This document shows, one piece after another, positions 1 to 7,648 of a stretch of 12,809 bases of DNA (within the stretch, counting starts at the first letter, position 1; every line of letters begins with the position of its first letter). The translations under genes were made by a program, and so were the position numbers. The stretch covers positions 1-12,809 of the forward strand of contig JALLAP010000989.1 of assembly GCA_036939355.1 (NCBI GenBank), given 5' to 3'. Source of the stretch: Thalassiosira profunda. Its lineage: Eukaryota; Bacillariophyta; Thalassiosirophyceae; Thalassiosirales; Thalassiosiraceae. Under the pieces are notes generated by a model, which was not told where the DNA came from, searched no databases, and saw nothing but the letters and a program-made list of their open reading frames with translations.

Positions 1-1421
1 GCGTCAGATACGAGGCCATGAATCCAGATGATCATCCTTCGTGGGGGTTGACGGGCATCGACGACGAGTCCCTTACCAGGAACGTCTTGTGCTGCGAGAT
101 GAATGCTCCTCCACCAAAGCCAGTTGCGAACGAGGGAGGTGTCACCGAGGCGTATGGATCTGTGGTAGACACGTACGCGCCGAAATGGTTCGATCGATCC
201 AGTGGATGGGAGGGCAAATCCTACGCTGACTCTCTCGAATTCTGTGCATCGAAAGAATCCTACATGCCATGTCCATACGAGGCGTACTGTCCACTTGGAG
301 TGGGCTCCCTTCCCACCGGAGGCTACGACGGGAAGGAAGAGGCGTGGGCCCCCATCATTGGTGAGTCTTGATACTTGTATTGTGCCCACTTTCTCATTGT
401 TGAAGCTCACTCACTTGCTTCTGCTGATCTTCCAGACGTCCCGAACGGATGGGTGCAAATCGGAAGCGTTGAGAAGGAAGGCGTCTCCCACACTTGCACG
501 CAGTGGAATGACCTGAACGAGGTCCCTCCTGCATGGGGAATCACTGGCGATGCAACTGCGATGCCCAACATTATGTGTTGCAAGGAGCCTGCCGGCCACT
601 CTTTCGAAGGGATAGATGCGCCTCCGGAGCCTTCAGCCCCGGCCATTGCACAGAACAAAGCCGAGCAAGACGTTTTGGAGCAAATGAATCCAGTCTGGTT
701 CGGCAAGAGGCACGGCTACAAAGGCACAACCTTTCAACACGCGGAGGAGTTTTGCGGAGCCATTGGGGACATGGTCCTCTGTCCTCGAGAAGCGTACTGC
801 CCGAACAACAAGCTCTTCCTGGATAGAAGTCCCTTCCCAGGCCAGCAGTGGGCGCCTGCTGCGTCACAGGGAAGTACCAAAGAAACTTGGATCTCTGTTG
901 GCTCGACGGACGACGTGTGTTCCACGCACGACGAAATGCAACTGGCGCTTCCCTCGTGGACAAGCGATGGCAGCCAGCCTGAGATGAAAGATAACGTCCT
1001 CTGCTGCCAGAATCCCAACCTCTTGGCCAAGGAGACCAGCATCAAGAATCAACTCAATCCTATTTGGCTGGACGATTCTCACGGCTGGAGCGGAGGCAGT
1101 CACGATGACGCGAAAGATTTCTGTGAGAGCTTTGGCAACCGGAACCTTTGCCCGTATTCGGCATATTGCCCGCACGGTCCAGGGCAATCGCCAATGGGCG
1201 GGCACGCTGCCGACTTCAACGCTGAAGGGGAGCAGTGGGCCCCAATTTACGCTTCATCAGCAACCGGCGAGTTGAATCACTGGGTGCAAATTGGACGGAA
1301 GTACCAGAATCGGATGACCACGTGCATGGACAATCAGCAGCTCGAAGGCGGGCCGCCGGAGTGGGGGCTGTCAAACGAGAATGCTGACCAGAAACATCAC
1401 ATTCTGTGCTGCGACCTTTGA
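1..1421 (+). CDS. Cys-rich repeat protein, 5' partial, spliced (<1-360, 436-1421)
   Basis: The frame is open from the window edge (codons from base 3), so the true start lies upstream. Splicing out 361-435 gives about 447 visible residues ending at TGA 1419-1421. The protein consists of a partial module (to about 100) and three full modules (about 174-581 with the intron, 684-1007, 1053-1412). Each full module reads NPxWF/L, a G-W/Y-x-G turn, an FC, a CPxxAYCP motif, a WAP, W-V/I-Q/S-I/V-G, a lone Cys, P-x-W, then a terminal CC: six cysteines per unit, suggesting three disulfides. No membrane segment or catalytic motif is visible. I recall similar repeats in predicted extracellular diatom proteins but cannot name a family reliably. 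A secreted or cell-surface role is inferred. It converges on the next gene with 52 bp between stops. Confidence 0.85.
361..435 (+). other. Spliceosomal intron in the Cys-rich gene (75 bp)
   Basis: Donor GTGAGT at 361 and acceptor TTCCAG ending at 435. It splits a codon after its first base: G at 360 plus AC at 436-437 gives Asp. Without splicing, the frame stops at 369-371. With splicing, WAP is followed by W-V-Q-I-G, the same order and spacing as in the uninterrupted third module near 1237-1300, which is strong internal support. Confidence 0.92.
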
Positions 1422-1473
1422 ATGCGCTCGCCAGATAGAGTTGAACATAATAGCTGTCTTTGTTGTTTCAGCG

Positions 1474-3888
1474 TTACAGAATATCTGTGGGGCAATCGCT
1501 CTCCTCTGCATTCTCTTCCGAATGGTCCTCATCGTCGTCGTCAGCGTCCATCATCGATACAGACGGAATCAAGCCAAGAACTCGCCTCTTCAGCTTGGCC
1601 ATCTTCCGACTGGGAGGTTTCGGGAGGCGCGGGCGCTGTCGTGTCGCGGAGGTTGGGCAAGTCGGTGGGCGAGCCCCGCTAGTACCTCCATTCCCACTCC
1701 ATGAGTCAGATGAGAGCATTGAAGACGAGGCGGACAACGTAGGAAGTTCTTTCTCTTCTTCGTCTGTCAATTCCTGCAACGAAGATTCTTTGGTTGGCAC
1801 GGCTTCTGCCAAAGGTTCTGAATCGACAGTGTCCTCTGTTGACTCCGGGCCAACCTCATCGAAACTTGGCCCTTTCTCTCCTTGTGGTGGGAGCTGTTCG
1901 TCGGATGCAACATCTGCCAAAGGGTTCAACTTTCCCTGTTGCTCCTCGCCGTCGACCAGCCCCGATAACCCGCACATTGGCGCTTCGCATGCTACGCAGC
2001 CGTCCCTTCCACTGTGGATGCTCATATCTATGGGATTTGATCCCTCATTTCCTTCTGCGTCTTCCTCTGTGCTCTTGCCAAAAGAAAGATCGGTCCCAAG
2101 TGCGTCCACTACGAACCCATCGACGGCAATGATGTTTGGAAGGCATTCCATAATGCACGCTAGGAGTTCGTCCCTCGCATCCACATCGTCTTCGGGACGC
2201 TGTGCCACCGCGGAAATGTCACCGCCAAAATCCACCTGCTCCAGAGCAGGAAAGGTGGCGTGGAGCATCCTCAGCAGTGTCCACACTTCGTTGTCTTCTA
2301 ATCTTTGCACCTCTGGCCAAAAGAGCCCCTTCGGAAGCCGAACGAGCTTCACAGTGCGCCAGAGGCCCGACGCCAGCGCCGCCGCCTGCACTGCCTCCAC
2401 GGAAACTGACAGCCTGGCGGCATTTCTTCCCACCAAATAATGAACGCGGCTCGATATGTCAAAGACTTGGTTCGACTGGGCGTGCGCGCCCGCATAGGCC
2501 ATCTGGCAATCCCAGCGGCGATGCCGCGTTTGCAGCAGGGCTTGCTGGATGTTGTTGCTCGCCACCTGCGTGGCGCTGGCTGCGGTAGATTGCACCGAGT
2601 TTGGCCGTTTCCGGACGTGCCTCGGCCCGGCGCTCGCTGGAGGGAGGCAGGAATATGGTTGGCGCGTAGGGCTGTCCACAGTTGTGTACGACGTCTCTTC
2701 TTCGTCGCTGCAATCGTCCAGGAGGGAATGCGTATGTGCGAACTGCGGCCGTGGAGACATTGGGAGAGACGCCTGCGTCGGGAACGGCTCCACCCTGGCC
2801 GACGGGGGGTTGGGCAGAAACAGCGAGGCACTGCCATTGACATGCTCGGCCGACGTCGTCCGGTTCACCCTCGGCGGAAGTGTCACGTGGACCAAATCGT
2901 CCTCGAGTCTGTCCGCCCTTTGCAAATCCTCCGTCGCGTGCCCTTTCGTGTTTGGCGCATCGAAATACGTGTCCCCGCCAATGTCGGACTCCGTGGCGCG
3001 GCTGGCTGGAGATTCCAAGGGCATGGAAACCCCAGCGACCGATGACATGACCGGTGAAGAAGGTTGTCGGGACATGTCGTAAATGATGGGGGAGGATGGA
3101 CCCCCTCTGTCCTCAAGTTGCGGCATGGCCAGTTCATCTGCTGTCTCATCGGTGGACATTGACGTGCCCGTAAGATGCACCGACTCTTCCGCCGACCGTG
3201 CACCGAACAATGGTTCCATCGAATCCGACCTCCCGTAATCTCTGAACGACCCTCCCCCCATTTGGGGCAGGGGGTATCCATCGGCAAGGTTGAGTGGTGC
3301 CAAAGTCTCCTTGGGTTGCAAATCCCCCAATCTATCTTGGTCAAAATCAACTTCATCCTCTATTCTACCGGCGTCCAAGGTTGGTTTGCCATCTTCCTGG
3401 TCAAAATCCACTTCGTCGTCTATTGTTGCTTCATTGTCGCGATCGGGATTGGGCTCCGCTTCAGTGCAGTTGTCGATTGCATCGGCAGGTTCAGCCGGAC
3501 GATCGCAAGTTGCGCGCAGCCCTTCCCCGGAGACACTCCCCTGCCGCTCCCTGTCCAGCAGCGCCTGCAGATTTGACCGCGGGGCCACGTCCTCCGCCAC
3601 ATTTGCCACGGCGGAATCGTTCTCCGCCTCAGCATCCAGCGACGAGGACGGTGCACTCGTCTCTGGCTGCGGGCCGGGGAACGCCGCCTCTTCCCCCAAA
3701 ACAATTGGAGTGCGAGGGGGCAAGGGACCGGGCGAGCCCAGACCGCCTCCTGCACCGACGGTGGCCCGGCCAAGGGGCATGGGAGGCACGTCCAACGCCG
3801 GCTGGTCAAGCGCAGGCGACGGAGAGGGAGGGGCGCTCCCGTTCTGCTTGGGCGTCGCCCTCGGGGACGTGACCCGCACGGAAAACAT
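1474..3888 (-). CDS. Large disordered protein with a conserved leucine-rich block, function unknown
   Basis: Uninterrupted 804-residue frame from ATG 3886-3888 to TAA 1474-1476. Residues 1-450 are Pro/Ser/Asp/Glu-rich low-complexity sequence with many SP sites. They include a 20-residue tandem unit, I-D/E-DEVDFDQ, at 156-164 and 176-184. Residues about 453-595 are the ordered part: R-V-H-Y-L-V-G-R (481-488), LWRTVKLVRLPKGLF (509-523), FPALEQVDFGGDIS (546-559) and CLPNIIAVDG (582-591). The L-xx-V-x-L-P and FPALExxDF spacing looks like a few degenerate leucine-rich repeats with a capping segment. The tail has a basic patch (about 751-770) and an acidic end (781-798). No signal peptide or membrane span is seen. 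This could be a nuclear or cytoplasmic scaffold, but that is inference. Its start codon shares the palindrome CATG (3886-3889) with an ATG on the other strand. Confidence 0.85.
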   Translation of the reverse strand: MFSVRVTSPRATPKQNGSAPPSPSPALDQPALDVPPMPLGRATVGAGGGLGSPGPLPPRTPIVLGEEAAFPGPQPETSAPSSSLDAEAENDSAVANVAEDVAPRSNLQALLDRERQGSVSGEGLRATCDRPAEPADAIDNCTEAEPNPDRDNEATIDDEVDFDQEDGKPTLDAGRIEDEVDFDQDRLGDLQPKETLAPLNLADGYPLPQMGGGSFRDYGRSDSMEPLFGARSAEESVHLTGTSMSTDETADELAMPQLEDRGGPSSPIIYDMSRQPSSPVMSSVAGVSMPLESPASRATESDIGGDTYFDAPNTKGHATEDLQRADRLEDDLVHVTLPPRVNRTTSAEHVNGSASLFLPNPPSARVEPFPTQASLPMSPRPQFAHTHSLLDDCSDEEETSYTTVDSPTRQPYSCLPPASAGPRHVRKRPNSVQSTAASATQVASNNIQQALLQTRHRRWDCQMAYAGAHAQSNQVFDISSRVHYLVGRNAARLSVSVEAVQAAALASGLWRTVKLVRLPKGLFWPEVQRLEDNEVWTLLRMLHATFPALEQVDFGGDISAVAQRPEDDVDARDELLACIMECLPNIIAVDGFVVDALGTDLSFGKSTEEDAEGNEGSNPIDMSIHSGRDGCVACEAPMCGLSGLVDGEEQQGKLNPLADVASDEQLPPQGEKGPSFDEVGPESTEDTVDSEPLAEAVPTKESSLQELTDEEEKELPTLSASSSMLSSDSWSGNGGTSGARPPTCPTSATRQRPRLPKPPSRKMAKLKRRVLGLIPSVSMMDADDDDEDHSEENAEESDCPTDIL

Positions 3889-4215
3889 GGCTCCTCCGCC
3901 TCAGGCCCCTCGCCCTAACGACAACGAGCGCCCAGCTCCCGCGGCAGAGGAAGCCCGCCTACCCGGTGAGCCACTGACAGAGTAGAGCCACGCCGCGGCT
4001 CCGCCAAACTTATGAGGAGAGGCCTGGGAGGCCGCCGCCCCTCAAAATCAGCACTGTGTAAATGCTAACGCACATTCATTTTTTTCGATACAGGAACTCC
4101 CTCCAACCTAACTCTAACCCTACTAGTGGTGCCAGTCAACGAACGCGGGCAGAGGCCTAGCCGCCTACATACACGCCGGGCCGCGGCCACGCCACCCTAC
4201 GGAGCCCACCGCTCG
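3889..4215. promoter_or_regulatory. Divergent intergenic region between the LRR-like gene and the glycosylase fusion
   Basis: This region must contain 5' ends for both genes. I see no TATA box I would defend. Its rightward part holds a good 3' splice-site signature: TGCTAAC near 4062 (branch-point-like), a run of seven T at 4079-4085 and CAG ending at 4093. A 5'-UTR or first-exon intron of the glycosylase gene may therefore end there. Confidence 0.4.
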
Positions 4216-4347
4216 ATGCCAACCCTGAACCCCAATTTGCTGCTGCGCACGTCCATAACCCTCTTCTTCCCATTTGCCCGGCCGCTCACATCTTGTGCAC
4301 CAAGGTCGGTTCACCTGCCCATCTTCACGTGCACCAAAATAATTGCA
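4216..4347 (+). other. OGG1: Possible alternative N-terminal extension of the glycosylase fusion (in-frame upstream ATG)
   Basis: An in-frame ATG at 4216 would add 44 residues ahead of the Met at 4348. The added stretch begins MPTLNPNLLLRTS. It has three Arg, one Lys and one His, many Ser/Thr and hydrophobic residues, and no Asp or Glu, which is the composition of an organelle presequence. Its context is weak (T at -3, C at +4), whereas 4348 has G at -3 and G at +4, so leaky scanning could give two forms. It may equally be untranslated leader. Confidence 0.35.
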
Positions 4348-6697
4348 ATGGACGCGCCGACGTCGCAGCTCCGCCGCTCGGCGCGGTCGGCGGGGACGAA
4401 GTCGCTCCATTTCCCATTGAGAGGGGCGAGTAAGTCTTCGGAGGCTGCAGCTGCCCCCAAAGGCGCCGCCGCGAAGTCCAAGCAGCCGAGCAACTCCAAG
4501 CGCAAGGCCACGCCGGCCTCCAAGGGGAGCAACAAAAAGCCAAAGGCCAAAGCGTCCGGGCGGCCGGTGAAGCGCACGTCGTCGTTCGAGCCGGTGTGGT
4601 GGGGCAACGTCCTCACGTCCGACGCAATGAAGCGTCATTCTCACGCTGCAACTGGTAGCCCCGCCATGTCTTTTGAGGCATCCTATCCGCCCGTGCACAC
4701 CCTCATCTTGGGCACGCACCCCTCGATCGCGTCGCTCGACCGCAACCAAATGTTCGGGCACGACCTCAATGCCTTCTGGTATATCGCAGGCGACGCGCTT
4801 GGGTTCCGGCGCTCCAAAGCCGTGTCGCCCAAGACGGGCAAGCCGTACGTCTACTTTCATGAACATCTAAGACACGGGAAAGATAAGATCTTAGACTACC
4901 CACAGCAAATTGAGGCGATGGTATCTAGAGGATTTGCGATGTGGGACATTGTTGCGGAGTGCGAGAGGGAGGGAAGTTTGGATCAGGACATCAAGGAGGA
5001 TGCGGCCAACCCCATCCGTGACCTGTGCGAAGGCCGGCTGGAGGGAATCGGGCGCGAGTACCTGGCCGTGAAGCGAATTGCTCTCGCCAATGGCACCACG
5101 GGGGCGAAGGCCTTCGTGAAGCACTTCAAGGAGTGGTTTCTGGACGGCAAACTCTGCGCTGCCGGGGATGACATGTCGCAGCGCGCGTTCAAGTCGGTGA
5201 TGAACCAGGCCAAGAAGGTCAATCGGAGCAATATGAGCGATGAGACAGTGATAGAAGTGGTGTGCTTGCCGGGGGTGTCTCCCGCAGCCGCCAAATTCAC
5301 CTACCTGGAGAAGCGAAGTGCATGGGACGAGGGGTGCTATGGCCCAGGTTTAGCGGACTACGAGGAATGGGAGAAATCCAGGCTAAGGGGGAAGTCTGCT
5401 TGCAAAACTCCCGAGACGAAGACGCGGAAAGCAACGAAGAAAAGTGCGACAAAGTCTGTGACTCCTTCTCCATCAAAATCGCCTGCTGTGCGCATCCTCT
5501 CATCTGACTTGGCAAAGCTGGCGCCTGAGAACGAGTGGATCGATCTCGATGTACCAACAGCTGAGTTGCGACCATCGTCTACCCTCACAAACGGGCAATG
5601 TTTTAACTGGATGGTCGTCGAGAGTGAACAGGCAAGTGATTCTGCATCATCTGGAGGTGGTTTGCCACAGAAACAATCCGCTTGGGGAACGCACGATGCG
5701 CAGGAATGGGTCGGTCCGCTTCGAAATCGAGTGATGTCCATCCGCGAAACATCGACATCAACTCAGTTTCGAGTATTGCACGGGCCCTCCGCTGGGGCAA
5801 AGGAAGATCTGCAGCGGTATTTTCGACTCGAAACGCCGCTGGCGCCGCTGTACAAAGAGTGGTCGAACGCCGACGCCCGACTATCCAAAATTGCTCAAGC
5901 CATTCCCGGCGTCCGCATCCTCCGCCAGGACCCCGTGGAATGCATGTTCAGTTTCATTTGTTCGAGCAACAACAACATCCCCCGGATCACGAAGATGCTG
6001 TCTGCTTTCAGGGAGCGGTATGGATCGTTCATGTTGGAGCTTCCCATTCATCAGGGTGAAGAGGGAGAGGGTTCCTTGCGGCTTTATTCGTTTCCTACTT
6101 TGGACTCCCTCGGCGACGCTACCGAGGAGGAGCTTCGCGAAATGGGTTTGGGCTACCGTGCAAAATACATCATAGAGTCTNCTCGGCGACGCTACCGAGG
6201 AGGAGCTTCGCGAAATGGGTTTGGGCTACCGTGCAAAATACATCATAGAGTCTCGCAATTTGCTCGCAGAGAGGGGCGGCGAAGGGTTCTTGCTCGGCCT
6301 TCGTTCGCAGCGAGATTCGCAGCAGGTCCAGGAGGAGCTCATCAAATTCAGCGGCATTGGGCGCAAAGTGGCCGATTGCGTCGCGCTGTTTTCGTTGGAT
6401 CAGAACGACTCCATCCCGGTCGACGTGCACGTTCAGCATATTGCCAGCAGGGATTACGATCCGACGGTGCTCGGAGAGGCCAAGAGCATCACGCCCACAA
6501 TCTACAAGCGCGTCGGTGACTTGTTTCGTGATAGATTCGCCAGCAAACCTGGGTGGGCCCACTCACTGCTGTTTGTGGCGGAACTTCCATCATTTCGCGG
6601 AGTGCTTCCGGCTGACGTTGTGAGGGAGATGGATGAGTGGAAAGAGCTCGAACAAAGGAAGAAGAAGGAGAGCAAACAAAACGCAAAGTCCAAGTAG
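4348..6697 (+). CDS. OGG1: Bifunctional DNA glycosylase: HDG-like UDG-superfamily domain fused to OGG1 (interrupted by an assembly seam)
   Basis: Numbered from Met at 4348; about 758 residues once the 72-bp duplicate at 6181-6253 is removed. Residues 10-80 are a Lys/Ala/Ser-rich tail with nuclear-localisation-like KRK and KKPK clusters. Residues about 112-325 resemble the hypoxanthine-DNA glycosylase branch of the UDG superfamily: LILGTHPSIASL (119-130), GHDLNAFW (137-144, Asn141), MWDIVAECEREGSLD (198-212) and LPGVSPAAA (307-315). After a basic Ser/Thr linker (about 340-385), residues about 390-736 are a full OGG1. It has NGQCFNW, RQDPVECMFSFICSSNNN, GLGYRAKY, and the helix-hairpin-helix GIGRKVADC with catalytic Lys649, then PVDVH with Asp668; the Lys-Asp spacing of 19 equals human K249-D268. 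The expected role is base excision repair of 8-oxoguanine (C-terminal half) and possibly deaminated purines or uracil (N-terminal half). The residue equivalent to human Gln315 is His. The frame is continuous across both domains, so the fusion does not depend on splicing or on the seam. Confidence 0.9.
6109..6180 (+). repeat. 72-bp exact duplicate, left copy, at assembly seam
   Basis: Bases 6109-6180 are identical to 6182-6253, separated only by N at 6181. The copies encode the same OGG1 residues (to GLGYRAKYIIES). The frame from 4348 reads correctly through the left copy, and the downstream frame continues correctly from the right copy. The 73 extra bases shift the frame by one. This is an unmerged contig overlap, not a biological repeat. 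Confidence 0.95.
6182..6253 (+). repeat. 72-bp exact duplicate, right copy, at assembly seam
   Basis: Second copy of 6109-6180. The OGG1 helix-hairpin-helix and the active site follow from here in the frame that ends at TAG 6695-6697. Confidence 0.95.
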
Positions 6698-6751
6698 GAG
6701 TGTTGCTAATGGAGCCGGCATGTGTCAAGCAGATCAGTTGTGCAAGAAGAA

Positions 6752-7254
6752 TTACCTTCCTTTCCTAAGGAATCGCAAATTGACCACTCTCGGTGCATTT
6801 GCAATAAAGGCCAACACTTCGTCAAGATCTGCATTTTCCACAGATGCATTCTGCACCGCAAGCAGGACGTCTCCCACCCTAACTCCTGCTCCGTCCGCCG
6901 ACCCATCCTGGCTGACATCTGTGACAATTATTGGCCCATCAGCCTGCTCGAACGATACCCATCGGCTTCTGCAGGGAGACTAATATCTGCCAATTGCAAA
7001 CAGTGCATATGATGTGAGCGAAATTCATTCAGAAATATTTCATTAGCGCATAGATTACAGCTCACCTGCTCACCATCGCTGAAGGAAAAGCCGCTCGATA
7101 TGCTGAGTTGCGACGATTGTCTTCGGCGATGATGGGCGAGGTCCGCCAGCGCTGAATGAGACAACACCAGAGGCGCGAAGGCACCGGAAGATGGTACGGT
7201 ACTCAATGCCAGGCACATCGCAGCCACGCAGACGAGTGCATGGTATCGCTCCAT
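6752..7254 (-). CDS. Predicted plastid-targeted single-PDZ protein, spliced (7254-7066, 6986-6752), with one apparent frameshift
   Basis: Exon 1 (ATG 7252-7254, 63 codons) encodes MERYHALVCVAAMCLALS, a hydrophobic signal core, then VPSSGAFAP and an acid-poor stretch with His-His-Arg-Arg-Arg. This matches the signal plus transit peptide of diatom plastid proteins, with Phe at the cleavage motif. After intron 6987-7065 the frame continues in phase 0 with ILVSLQKPMGI, a PDZ strand and carboxylate-binding-loop pattern. At 6950-6954 the frame shifts (one base extra or two missing). It then reads FEQADGPIIVTDVS, GVRVGDVLLAV and VVNLRFLRKGR to TAA 6752-6754. About 140 residues in total. The start at 7254 was preferred over the in-frame ATG at 7345-7347 because it puts the signal peptide at the N-terminus. 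It would act as a small plastid adaptor; the ligand is unknown. It converges on the glycosylase gene with a 54-bp gap. Confidence 0.72.
6987..7065 (-). other. Spliceosomal intron in the PDZ gene (79 bp)
   Basis: On the minus strand the donor is CAG|GTGAGC (exon ends at 7066) and the acceptor is TTGGCAG|ATA (exon resumes at 6986). It is AT-rich compared with the flanking exons. Splicing is phase 0 and joins SFSDGEQ directly to ILVSLQKPMGI, a natural PDZ N-terminus. Confidence 0.8.
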
Positions 7255-7648
7255 TTCAACAGAGCCGCTACTGCGAGAGAACCGGTTGATGGGTTGGTGT
7301 GCCGCGCCCCTCCCGGATTGCGGAGGATGGAGGAGACAACAACACACTTACTCCGCCGGTTGAATTCCTCCGTAGGCTTAACGAGGGAATCAGTATAGAA
7401 TCCGGCCGCTCTCTCCCCCCCCGCTCCGCTCCCTCTTCCCTCTCAAACTCATCAACCCAACGCCAACCCAAGGAGCACCCTCCCCACATCAACAGCGCCG
7501 GAACCGTCGGCCGATGCATCCCGGTGCCACCCTGATAGCCTTGCTTTGCGCGCAGCCCCAACTCATCACTTCTGCCTCCTCGTCAGCTTCGGGAAACCCG
7601 ACGGCCGAACGCTGCACCATCTCCTCCGACCCATCACCTGTCGCAACC
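7255..7648. promoter_or_regulatory. Shared divergent promoter region, PDZ gene / APRT gene
   Basis: These 394 bp lie between the two start codons. The APRT side has a long C/T-rich tract (about 7410-7447) and then a CA-rich leader (about 7448-7500), a plausible initiator and 5'-UTR region. I see no convincing TATA box. An in-frame ATG at 7514 precedes the preferred APRT start. Confidence 0.4.

Noticed and set aside
1460..2440. Ser-rich plus-strand open frame opposite the LRR-like gene
   Set aside because: It mirrors the acidic/Ser-rich minus-strand frame; no motif, and it overlaps a longer credible gene.
3353..3420. DEVD, the caspase-3 recognition tetrapeptide, twice in the LRR-like protein
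   Set aside because: It is part of an acidic repeat; stramenopiles have metacaspases with basic P1 preference, so a caspase-site reading is not supported.
4105..4122. Telomere-like AACCTAACTCTAACCCTA near the glycosylase 5' region
   Set aside because: Only about three degenerate units of the CCCTAA type in the middle of a gene-dense region; too short and irregular for an interstitial telomere.
6979..6979. Alternative acceptor for the PDZ intron after TTAG (exon from 6979) that avoids the frameshift
   Set aside because: It is phase-compatible with the donor and keeps the downstream frame, but gives SPCRSRWVS in place of ILVSLQKPMGI, losing the PDZ binding loop; RNA-seq could still show it.
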